NCBI GenBank assembly: GCA_002478245.1
Contig: DLMW01000026.1
Span: 1-26,304 of the forward strand
DNA: 26,304 bases
Source of the DNA: a bacterium UBP18_UBA7526
GTDB lineage: Bacteria; UBP18; UBA7526
Direction: 5' to 3'
A program made the position numbers and the translations under genes. The notes under the pieces are model-generated. The model had not been told where the DNA came from. It saw only the letters and a list, made by a program, of their open reading frames with translations, and ran no database searches. Shown one piece after another: positions 1-6,150 of this stretch. Positions within the stretch are counted from its first letter, which is position 1; every line of letters begins with the position of its first letter.

Positions 1-91
1 CCGCTACCTTGCCTAGAATCTGTCCCCGCGCATCTATCAGATACCATTTCCTCTTAATATCCCTTTTCTTCGCAGAGTAGGTTCCTCTCAT
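1..91 (-). CDS. rplM: Ribosomal protein L13, N-terminal fragment (runs off the window)
   Basis: Large-subunit ribosomal protein L13, which binds 23S rRNA early in assembly. The ATG is at 91-89 and the frame stays open to base 1, giving 30 codons that begin MRGTYSAKKRDIKRKWYLID and end near ILGKVA. The YSAK...RKWYLIDA...GQILGKVA pattern is the typical L13 start. An AGGAG Shine-Dalgarno at 98-102 lies 6 nt before the ATG. It follows truA on the same strand, and truA-rplM-rpsI is a common bacterial order, so rpsI is expected just outside the window. The fragment is cut by the window edge, not by mutation. It is too short for the usual ORF length cut-off but the identity is clear. Confidence 0.9.
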   Translation of the reverse strand, partial: MRGTYSAKKRDIKRKWYLIDARGQILGKVA

Positions 92-129
92 ATCCTTCTC
101 CTTGTGATTATAAGGTCGCCTTTCTACCA

Positions 130-184
130 ACCCTACCCCTTCATTAGAAGATATAGATATTATGGCACAATGAAGGGGCAGGGT
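130..184 (-). promoter_or_regulatory. Long hairpin between truA and rplM, candidate L13 leader
   Basis: In the minus-strand RNA, bases 184-169 (ACCCTGCCCCTTCATT) pair with 145-130 (AATGAAGGGGTAGGGT) over 16 positions with a single G-U wobble and a 23-nt loop. It starts 12 nt after the truA stop and ends 38 nt before the rplM ATG. No U-run follows, so it is not a typical intrinsic terminator. L13 operons in several phyla carry autoregulatory leader RNAs, and this could be one. It could also be an RNA-processing or stability hairpin. The structure is seen in the sequence; the function is inferred. Confidence 0.5.
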
Positions 185-196
185 CAAGTGAAACTT

Positions 197-958
197 TTAG
201 TATCTTACTCTTATAAGGTAGAGGCCTTGGGCAGGGGCGGTGGGGCCGGCTAGTCTGCGATCGTGGGCTCTCAGGATCTCTTCTACTTTGGAAGGGCTAA
301 TCTTCCCTTTTCCTACCTCAATTAAAGTGCCCACGATACTTCGCACCATTCCGTAGAGGAAACCGTCGGCTACACAATCGATAGAGATGAGTCTACTCTT
401 AGGTGAACGGTAACCCCGGTAAGGAGTTATCGTTAGTTTGGTGATGGTGCGGACTGGGTTTTGGGCGGTGGAGCCAGAGAGTTGAAAGGAAGAGAAATTG
501 TGTTTACCGATCAGATACTTTGCCCCTTCCTTTATAGCTTTTAGGTTAAGTCTATAGGGGATATAGAAGGCATAATTCCTTAGGAAGGGGGAAGGAGTGG
601 GGCCTTGGTAGATGATATATCTATAGTACTTACTTTTAGCATCGAATTGGGCCTGGAAATTATTCTTTGCTCGTTGGGCTTTTCTTATTACTATGTCTTT
701 GGGAAGCAGGCTATTTAAGGCCTTCTTGAATTCCTCTGGAGAGATCCTTTTCTTTGTCCTGAAGTTTGCCACCTGACCCAGAGCATGGACTCCGGCATCT
801 GTCCTTCCCGCCCCAATTACTCTAATCCTCTCCTTAGTAATCTTACTCAATGTATCTTCTAAGATTCCCTGTATGGTTTTCTTCTGGATCCTGGTTTGCC
901 TCTGCCACCCACTATAGTTCGTCCCTTCATATGCAATAGTAAGTCTTATATTCGGCAT
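197..958 (-). CDS. truA: tRNA pseudouridine(38-40) synthase TruA
   Basis: Converts uridines 38-40 in the anticodon arm of many tRNAs to pseudouridine. The protein has 253 residues, a normal family length. It starts MPNIRLTIAYEGTNYSGWQR and carries the catalytic-Asp motif GRTDAGVHA at residues 51-59 (Asp54), with the later conserved FLYGMVRSIVGTL block near the C-terminus. The ATG is at 958-956 with a GGAAGAG element a few bases upstream. It lies 71 nt downstream of asd and 105 nt upstream of rplM, an arrangement common in bacteria. It is probably co-transcribed with nudix-asd. Confidence 0.95.
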   Translation of the reverse strand: MPNIRLTIAYEGTNYSGWQRQTRIQKKTIQGILEDTLSKITKERIRVIGAGRTDAGVHALGQVANFRTKKRISPEEFKKALNSLLPKDIVIRKAQRAKNNFQAQFDAKSKYYRYIIYQGPTPSPFLRNYAFYIPYRLNLKAIKEGAKYLIGKHNFSSFQLSGSTAQNPVRTITKLTITPYRGYRSPKSRLISIDCVADGFLYGMVRSIVGTLIEVGKGKISPSKVEEILRAHDRRLAGPTAPAQGLYLIRVRY

Positions 959-1029
959 GCTATCTCTTCCAATGAAAAAGCAGAAGCCTAAAGCTCCTGC
1001 TAGAGGTTGATCTTCCTTACTTTTGGTTT

Positions 1030-2049
1030 TTAAATCAGTTCCTTCTCAATCAAAAGTTCGGCGATCTGGATGGTGTTTAGGGCTGCTCCCTTCCTCAGGT
1101 TATCCGAGACCACCCAGAGGTTTAGACCATTTTCTATCGATTCGTCCTCTCGAATTCTACCCACGAAGGTTTCGTCCTTTCCTATAGCATCAATGGGGAT
1201 AGGATACTTCGCTTCTTTCGGATTATCAATAACCTTTACTCCCGGTGCTTGGGATAGTACCTCCTTTGCCTCTTGGGCGGTTAATTTTCTCTCTGTTTCG
1301 ATATTTATGGCCTCGGAGTGGCCGATATAGACCGGAACCCTCACGCAGGTAGCGGTGATCTGGATAGAATCGTCCTCCATAATCTTTCTCGTCTCGTTCA
1401 CCATCTTCATCTCTTCCTTGGTATAACCACTCTCTAGGAAGTCATCTATCTGAGGAATTACATTAAAAGCAATCTGACAAGGCAAAACTTGTTTGACGAT
1501 CTCACTTTCTTGCTTGCTAATTATTTCCTTTGTTTCCCTTTCGAGTTGCTCCATGGCCTCCCTTCCCCAGCCAGAGACAGACTGATAGGTAGAGACAACG
1601 ATCCTTTTAATCCGAGCCACATCGTGCAAGGGCTTTAAGACTACCACCATCTGGATAGTGGAGCAGTTGGGATTGGCGATGATTCCCTTATGCTTCCCTA
1701 AGGCAAGGGGATTTACTTCGGGAACAACCAAGGGAACCTCGGGATCCATCCTCCAGGCACTGGAATTATCCACGACCACTGTCTTTGCTTTGACAGCAAT
1801 GGGAGCGAACTTCTTACTGATCTCTGCCCCGATACTGAAGAGAGCGATATCTACATCCTTAAAGGAGCTAGAGGTCAGTTCTTCTACAATTACGTCTTTG
1901 TCCTTAAATTTCAATCTCTTTCCCGCTGATCTCGCAGATGCTAATAACTTAATCTCTTTAATGGGGAAGTTCCTCTCCTCCAATATCTTAATCATCTCCT
2001 GGCCAACAACGCCTGTTGCTCCCACCACTGCGGTGTGATATGTCTTCAT
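1030..2049 (-). CDS. asd: Aspartate-semialdehyde dehydrogenase
   Basis: NADPH-dependent reduction of aspartyl phosphate to aspartate semialdehyde, the branch point to lysine/diaminopimelate, threonine and methionine. The protein has 339 residues. An N-terminal Rossmann motif GATGVVG is at residues 10-16. The catalytic Cys129 lies in IANPNCSTIQ, followed by TYQSVSGWGREAM and the histidine-bearing RVPVYIGHSEAINIE block. The ATG overlaps the stop of the upstream Nudix gene by one base (TAATG), implying translational coupling. Aspartate semialdehyde feeds isoleucine through threonine, which fits its position beyond the ilv/leu operon. All catalytic motifs look intact. Confidence 0.95.
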   Translation of the reverse strand: MKTYHTAVVGATGVVGQEMIKILEERNFPIKEIKLLASARSAGKRLKFKDKDVIVEELTSSSFKDVDIALFSIGAEISKKFAPIAVKAKTVVVDNSSAWRMDPEVPLVVPEVNPLALGKHKGIIANPNCSTIQMVVVLKPLHDVARIKRIVVSTYQSVSGWGREAMEQLERETKEIISKQESEIVKQVLPCQIAFNVIPQIDDFLESGYTKEEMKMVNETRKIMEDDSIQITATCVRVPVYIGHSEAINIETERKLTAQEAKEVLSQAPGVKVIDNPKEAKYPIPIDAIGKDETFVGRIREDESIENGLNLWVVSDNLRKGAALNTIQIAELLIEKELI

Positions 2050-2480
2050 TAAAAATCTCCTCTATCTTTTGCTTCAAAGTAATCTTCTAAAATCTCATTA
2101 TGGTCAAAGACTAAATCCTTTGGTATCTTTCCTCTTTTGAATACCCCAATCTCAGAGGCATCAGTAGATGCCTTTGGGGTTCCAGAAGCGGTAGCGACAA
2201 AGACTGTGGTTACGGTATGCCATCTGGGATCCCTATCTAAGGTAGAATAGGTATGAAGCTGTCCCTTTAGTTCCACATCTAAAGAGGTCTCCTCCTTCGC
2301 CTCTCTTAGGGCACAGTCCTCCAAACTCTCTCCATAATCTAAGAAGCCACCAGGGATGGCCCAGCCTACAGGAGGATTCTTCCTTTTGATTAAAACAATT
2401 CCTTTATTCTCTAACTCAATGATAATATCCGCGGTTATCCGCGGTTCTTTCTTGATCCTGGTTTTCTGTTTCCTGCTCAT
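2049..2480 (-). CDS. Nudix hydrolase (ADP-ribose pyrophosphatase-like)
   Basis: Small 143-residue hydrolase of nucleoside-diphosphate-X compounds. The Nudix box is at about residues 45-67 (GFLDYGESLEDCALREAKEE), matching GX5EX7REUXEEXGU except that the last Gly is Ser. The metal-binding REAKEE core is intact. The substrate cannot be read from the motif; ADP-ribose or an oxidised nucleotide is possible. The ATG overlaps the last frame of the decayed upstream gene (ATGA), and the stop overlaps asd (TAATG). The N-terminus is very basic (MSRKQKTRIKKEPR). Confidence 0.85.
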   Translation of the reverse strand: MSRKQKTRIKKEPRITADIIIELENKGIVLIKRKNPPVGWAIPGGFLDYGESLEDCALREAKEETSLDVELKGQLHTYSTLDRDPRWHTVTTVFVATASGTPKASTDASEIGVFKRGKIPKDLVFDHNEILEDYFEAKDRGDF

Positions 2481-2712
2481 CCCTGCTTCTTGGTTCTAGT
2501 CTTAGGAGCTAAATGACCCTGTTCTATTGCTTGGATGGACTTGGTCAACTTTTTCCCTAAAACATCATAATTGCTTAAAAGATATCCCCTTCGGGGATAC
2601 TTCCATAAATGACTCGGTTTCAAAGAGGGTATCCAGATGCTCTTTAAGTCTCATCCGCCAACTTATGTGCTATCTGGTAAATTTCTAGGTCCTGGCAACT
2701 TTGATATTTCAT
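2477..2712 (-). pseudogene. Decayed four-helix-bundle protein gene (23S rRNA intervening-sequence type)
   Basis: Three short reading frames in a row resemble parts of one protein. From ATG 2712 the frame reads MKYQSCQDLEIYQIAHKLAD and then a stop at 2646. From about 2654 another frame reads LKEHLDTLFETESF, ending at 2565. From about 2570 a third reads YDVLGKKLTKSIQAIEQGH to a TGA at 2479-2477 that overlaps the Nudix start. The (S)C.DLEVYQ.AH.LA start and the EHL..LFETES / YDxLGKKLxxFIQxxE end are the two ends of the TIGR02436/S23 four-helix-bundle family, which is usually about 110-125 residues. Here about 55 central codons are missing and there are two frame changes. The reading comes from remembered family patterns, not a search. 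Confidence 0.6.
2576..2600 (-). terminator. Possible weak intrinsic terminator after the ilv-leu operon
   Basis: In minus-strand RNA, GTATCCCC (2600-2593) pairs with GGGGATAT (2589-2582) around a GAA loop, with one G-U pair, and is followed by C and four Us. The U-run is short, so termination would be partial. It lies 135 nt past leuB, inside the decayed gene, and could separate ilv-leu from nudix-asd-truA. Confidence 0.4.
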
Positions 2713-2735
2713 CTTTAATTTTTACAAGCATCCAG

Positions 2736-3794
2736 CTATACGAAACTGGCTACTAGGTCTCCCACTTGGCTTGTGGAGAGCCCCATCTTTCCTGCTCCTA
2801 AGTTCTTTATCTTTCCCGCACCTAAAGCCTTTATCATTGCTTCCTCAACCAATTGAGAACCTTTCTTCTCTCCCAGGGTCTCGAGCATCATCCCCCCGGC
2901 AGCAATGGTGGCTAAGGGACAGATGACGTTCCTTCCCGTATATTTGGGGGCCGAGCCATGGATGGGTTCGAACATAGAAACCCCTTGGGGATTGATATTC
3001 CCACCCGCAGCGATCCCCATCCCTCCCTGGATTATGGCTCCTAGATCAGTGATGATATCCCCGAACATATTACCAGTAACGATGACATCGAACCATTCGG
3101 GATTCTTCACCATCCACATGCAGATGGCATCCACATGGGCATAGTCCCTCTTGATATCCGGGTACTCCTTTTCCCCCATCTCATTAAATGCCCTATCCCA
3201 CAGGCCATAGACATTGGTCAGGACATTCGTCTTCCCACATAGTGTCACCTTCTTATCTTTATTCCTCTTCCGGGCATACTCAAAGGCGTATCTAAGGCAG
3301 CGATCTACTTCCTTCCTGGTATATCTCATCACCTGAGTGGCCACTTCCTCAGGGGTTCCCTTATTCCTTACCTCCCCCTCCCCCCGATAGAGACCAGCGG
3401 TATTCTCCCTTACTACCACAAAGTCGATATCCTCTGGTCCCTTATCCTTAATTGGGGTCTCAACCCCAGGGTAGAGCTTAACCGGCCTCAGGTTTACGTA
3501 CTGATCGAGATCAAATCTCAATTTAAGAAGAAGCCCCTTCTCCAGTATCCCTGGTTCAACATCCGGGTGGCCCACAGAGCCGAGATAGATGGCGTCCATC
3601 TTCCTTATCTCTTCTAAGGCAGAATCGGGCAAGACCTCACCCGTCCTCAGGTATCGTTCTCCACCAAAGTCATAGTCTATGAACTCGAACTCGATCTTCT
3701 CTTTCTGGGCAACCGCTTTAAGGACCTTTAGGCCTTCTCTTATTACCTCTGGTCCTACTCCATCACCAGGGATAACAGCGATCTTATACACCAC
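2736..3794 (-). CDS. leuB: 3-isopropylmalate dehydrogenase
   Basis: Oxidative decarboxylation of 3-isopropylmalate with NAD+, giving the keto acid of leucine. The protein has 352 residues. Motifs include IPGDGVGPEV near the N-terminus, NLRPVKLYPGVE, RENTAGLYRGEG, LCGKTNVL (catalytic Lys), and TGNMFGDIITDLGA (metal Asp). It belongs to the RENTxGLY type shared with homoisocitrate and tartrate dehydrogenases rather than the E. coli LeuB type, so sequence alone would leave the substrate open. Position after leuA-leuC-leuD settles it as leuB. The start is GTG at 3794 (a second GTG follows), with AGGAG at 3802-3806, 7 nt away. Confidence 0.9.
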   Translation of the reverse strand: MVYKIAVIPGDGVGPEVIREGLKVLKAVAQKEKIEFEFIDYDFGGERYLRTGEVLPDSALEEIRKMDAIYLGSVGHPDVEPGILEKGLLLKLRFDLDQYVNLRPVKLYPGVETPIKDKGPEDIDFVVVRENTAGLYRGEGEVRNKGTPEEVATQVMRYTRKEVDRCLRYAFEYARKRNKDKKVTLCGKTNVLTNVYGLWDRAFNEMGEKEYPDIKRDYAHVDAICMWMVKNPEWFDVIVTGNMFGDIITDLGAIIQGGMGIAAGGNINPQGVSMFEPIHGSAPKYTGRNVICPLATIAAGGMMLETLGEKKGSQLVEEAMIKALGAGKIKNLGAGKMGLSTSQVGDLVASFV

Positions 3795-3819
3795 TGCCTC
3801 GCTCCTTTAAAAGTAGTAG

Positions 3820-3840
3820 GTAACAAGCAAAAAGTAAAAA
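3820..3840. repeat. Degenerate heptanucleotide repeat in leuD-leuB gap
   Basis: Three adjoining 7-mers, GTAACAA, GCAAAAA and GTAAAAA, lie in the 136-nt gap between leuD and leuB. The pattern matches the 7-nt periodicity seen elsewhere in the window. The rest of this gap (3841-3923) shows nothing recognisable besides the leuB ribosome-binding site. Confidence 0.45.
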
Positions 3841-3923
3841 TTGATGAGGATATTTAAAAAATCGAAGTTTACCAGAAATCTAACTCTTTCAATTCCCTAA
3901 CGGGGTCTAGCGATTTCGTTTTT

Positions 3924-3937
3924 TTACTGATTACTGA
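3924..3937. repeat. Two-unit heptanucleotide repeat TTACTGA at the leuD stop
   Basis: TTACTGA occurs twice head to tail. The second copy supplies the leuD stop codon (TAA, 3933-3931) and part of the last codons (SIQ). The C-terminal tail of LeuD therefore appears to be built from repeat sequence. Confidence 0.5.
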
Positions 3938-4410
3938 ATAGAATTCATCAAGCCGCCAGAGGAGATTATTCTCTGAAGGAATTTTGGGAAGGGAGGGACA
4001 CGATAGAGTTTCTTTCTGGTAGTGTTTCTAATCTCCCCTTTACTTAAATCGATCTCCAAAATGTCGTTCTCTTTTGTTTCTCTGACAGCCTCTCTACTCT
4101 CCAGTATGGGTAGACCCATATTGATGCAGTTCCTGAAGAAGATGCGGGCAAAGGAGGAAGCGATGATACAGGAGACACCACAACCCTTTATGGCTAAGGG
4201 AGCGTGCTCCCGGGAACTACCACAGCCGAAGTTCTTTCCGGCAACAATAATGTCCCCGGGCGCTACCCTCCCCGCAAAATTCTTACTCCTTCCTTCCAGA
4301 CAGTGTTTGGCTAACTCTTCAGGATCAGTAGTCACTAGATACTTTGCGGGGATGATCTCATCAGTATTGACATCATCCCCGAACTTATGAACCCTTCCTT
4401 TGAGTCTCAC
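3931..4410 (-). CDS. leuD: 3-isopropylmalate dehydratase small subunit
   Basis: Small (swivel-domain) subunit of isopropylmalate isomerase, which with LeuC interconverts 2- and 3-isopropylmalate. The protein has 159 residues, the short form typical of archaea and many deep bacteria. Visible motifs are DDVNTDEIIPAKYL and the substrate-binding loop GCGSSREHAP. The YLVT loop after PAK resembles isopropylmalate isomerases rather than the YLRT of methanogen homoaconitase. The start is GTG at 4410, directly abutting the TAA of the upstream small gene, so it is probably coupled. The last residues come from a TTACTGA repeat. Confidence 0.93.
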   Translation of the reverse strand: MRLKGRVHKFGDDVNTDEIIPAKYLVTTDPEELAKHCLEGRSKNFAGRVAPGDIIVAGKNFGCGSSREHAPLAIKGCGVSCIIASSFARIFFRNCINMGLPILESREAVRETKENDILEIDLSKGEIRNTTRKKLYRVPPFPKFLQRIISSGGLMNSIQ

Positions 4411-4617
4411 TTAATCGAATCTCTTCTCCTTTAAATGCTTCTCGATCTCATCCCTCATGAGGCTGACAAGCTCCTCATCCGTCTCTTTAATCTTCTTCCA
4501 GATCTTTTGACAGGATGGACAATCACTAGCATCCTCAATGCAGCGGTCATAGCGGACAAGTCCTCTGGACTTTATGGCTATGGCTGCGATCAGGTTGTAG
4601 TTAAGGTTCTTTAACAT
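4411..4617 (-). CDS. Small conserved-looking protein of unknown function between leuC and leuD
   Basis: A 68-residue protein from ATG 4617; a GTG at 4626 would give 71. A run of five Gs (4627-4631) 9 nt upstream favours the ATG. The N-terminal part is hydrophobic and mixed (NLNYNLIAAIAIKSRGLVRY). It is followed by a CxxC pair in DCPSCQKIW and a charged, helix-prone C-terminus ending EKHLKEKRFD. No signal peptide or clear transmembrane helix is present. It abuts leuD (TAA-GTG), so it should be translated with it. I do not recognise a named family. The tight spacing and coding character argue that it is real. A role with the Fe-S isomerase LeuCD is possible but unsupported. Confidence 0.65.
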   Translation of the reverse strand: MLKNLNYNLIAAIAIKSRGLVRYDRCIEDASDCPSCQKIWKKIKETDEELVSLMRDEIEKHLKEKRFD

Positions 4618-4639
4618 CCTTCTCACCCCCTTTGTAATC

Positions 4640-4870
4640 AGTGAACAGTAATAATTGGTTTACGGTGAAAAGCGGTAAACCCCCTTAGAAAACTCAAAGA
4701 GCACGCACCCTTAATTAAAGATATAGGCGAAGTAGGGATAGTAACGCCTAAGAGTAAAACTCTATGAAAAAGGGGTAAACAGTCCCGGATGAGGGACGGG
4801 CAGATTGAATAATAGTGGGGCAAGGAGAACGCACCGCTCAACCGTTAACCTTAAAGTAGCGCAGTTCACC
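4640..4870. repeat. MITE-like repeat, long copy (copy A)
   Basis: Fills most of the 246-nt gap between leuC and the small gene. Bases 4641-4747 match 8708-8813 nearly base for base (about seven differences). The element begins AGTGAACAG (4640-4648) and ends with a degenerate inverted version, CAGTTCACC (4862-4870). Compared with copy B it carries about 114 extra bases (4748-4861) holding two small hairpins: AGAGT/ACTCT (4751-4763) and GTCCC/GGGAC (4782-4797). It encodes no convincing protein. It may be a non-autonomous mobile element or a repeated structured RNA. Confidence 0.65.
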
Positions 4871-4872
4871 GA

Positions 4873-6150
4873 CTATTGATTGTGGACTTCATCTGGATGG
4901 GCAATCCTTCCTTTGATGGCGCTGGCAGCAGCTACTGCAGGATTAGAAAGATAGACCTCTGATCTGGGGTGGCCCATCCTGCCCACGAAGTTGCGGTTTG
5001 TGGTGGCCAGAGCCCTCTCTCCCTCTGCCAAGACCCCCATATGGCCACCGAGACAGGGGCCACAGGTAGGGGTGGAGACTACCCCCCCTGCCTCTAAGAA
5101 TATCTCGATCAATCCTTCTTTCACTGCCTGAAGATAGATATTCTGGGTAGCAGGGATAATAATGAGTCTTATATAAGAGGGGATCTTCTTTCCCTTCAAG
5201 ACTTGGGCAGCGATCCTTAAATCCTCCATCCTTCCATTGGTGCAGGAGCCGATGACCACCTGATCTAAAGGGATATCCCCTACCTCACTCACTGGTTGGG
5301 CATTGGAGGGAAGATGAGGGAGGGCAACCTGAGGGGCGATCTTTGAGCAATCGTATTCTCTTATCGCGCAATAGTGGGCATGGGGATCGCTGGTGGGCAG
5401 TGGACAGTGAACAGTGAACAGGGAACAGTGTTTCCTTGCATATTCGAGAGTGATTTTGTCAGGGGCAATGATCCCTGATTTTGCTCCAGCCTCGATGGCC
5501 ATGTTGCACATGGTGAATCTTGAATCCATGGAGAGATGAGAGATTACTTCTCCACTGAACTCCATGGCCTTATATGAGGCGCCATCTACTCCAATATCGC
5601 CAATAGTATAAAGGATGAGGTCTTTTCCGCTTACCCACTTATTTAATTTTCCCCAATAGATGAACTTTATCGTCTCTGGAACCTTGAACCAGAGCCTCCC
5701 AGTAATCATTACCGCTGCTAAGTCTGTCGAGCCCACACCAGTAGAAAAGGCTCCTAAGGCACCATAGGTACAGGTGTGGGAATCGGCACCGATGACCAAG
5801 TCCCCAGGCCTTACCAGGCCCTGCTCAGGCAGAAGAGCGTGCTCTATCCCCATCCTCCCCACATCGAAGTAATACTTGAGATTCTGCTCTTGGGCAAAAT
5901 CCCTTGATATCTTCACCTGTCGGGCTGAAGCAACATCCTTATTAGGGGTGAAGTGGTCAGCAACTAAGACCACTCTCTTATTGTCAAAGACCCTTTTCTT
6001 CCCAGATTTCCTAAACTCCTTTATGGCTAAGGGAGCAGTGATATCATTCCCTAAGGCGATGTCTACCCTGGCCTCGATGAACTCCCCCGGCTCCACTTTT
6101 TTCCTTCCCGCATGAGCCGCCAATATCTTCTCTGTTATGGTAAGACTCAT
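4873..6150 (-). CDS. leuC: 3-isopropylmalate dehydratase large subunit (with an 11-residue repeat-derived insert)
   Basis: Aconitase-type large subunit of isopropylmalate isomerase, carrying a 4Fe-4S cluster. The protein has 425 residues. Cluster cysteines are Cys303 (VIGSCTNGR), Cys363 and Cys366 (TPTCGPCLGGHMG). The substrate region GADSHTCTYGALGAF is at 121-135. Residues 241-251 (HCSLFTVHCPL) are encoded exactly by a 33-nt heptanucleotide repeat at 5398-5430, between the TLEYARK helix and the PTSDP..AHY segment. Homologues I recall have a short loop there, so the insert looks tolerated in a surface loop. The ATG overlaps the leuA stop (TAATG). Catalytic residues are intact, so activity is expected. 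Confidence 0.95.
   Translation of the reverse strand: MSLTITEKILAAHAGRKKVEPGEFIEARVDIALGNDITAPLAIKEFRKSGKKRVFDNKRVVLVADHFTPNKDVASARQVKISRDFAQEQNLKYYFDVGRMGIEHALLPEQGLVRPGDLVIGADSHTCTYGALGAFSTGVGSTDLAAVMITGRLWFKVPETIKFIYWGKLNKWVSGKDLILYTIGDIGVDGASYKAMEFSGEVISHLSMDSRFTMCNMAIEAGAKSGIIAPDKITLEYARKHCSLFTVHCPLPTSDPHAHYCAIREYDCSKIAPQVALPHLPSNAQPVSEVGDIPLDQVVIGSCTNGRMEDLRIAAQVLKGKKIPSYIRLIIIPATQNIYLQAVKEGLIEIFLEAGGVVSTPTCGPCLGGHMGVLAEGERALATTNRNFVGRMGHPRSEVYLSNPAVAAASAIKGRIAHPDEVHNQ
5398..5430. repeat. Heptanucleotide tandem repeat (CAGTGAA consensus) inside leuC
   Basis: Four full 7-mers plus five bases: CAGTGGA, CAGTGAA, CAGTGAA, CAGGGAA, then CAGTG. The total of 33 nt equals 11 codons, so the leuC frame is kept. 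The unit overlaps the AGTGAACAG ends of the MITE-like copies at 4640 and 8707. Confidence 0.8.

Noticed and set aside
107..112. TATAAT on the minus strand just before rplM
   Set aside because: No acceptable -35 lies 16-18 nt upstream, and it sits only 15 nt before the start codon.
2500..2560. TTGACC as a -35 for the nudix-asd-truA genes
   Set aside because: No -10-like hexamer occurs at a proper spacing, and the sequence is explained as the remnant of the four-helix-bundle gene.
4638..4841. A 67-residue minus-strand reading frame covering the long repeat copy
   Set aside because: It lies inside the MITE-like element, lacks a ribosome site and is not kept open in the short copy, so it is probably not a gene.
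4640..4870. Long repeat copy as a fragment of 23S rRNA or RNase P RNA
   Set aside because: Phrases such as GGTAAAC look rRNA-like, but I could not match it to any conserved rRNA or RNase P segment.
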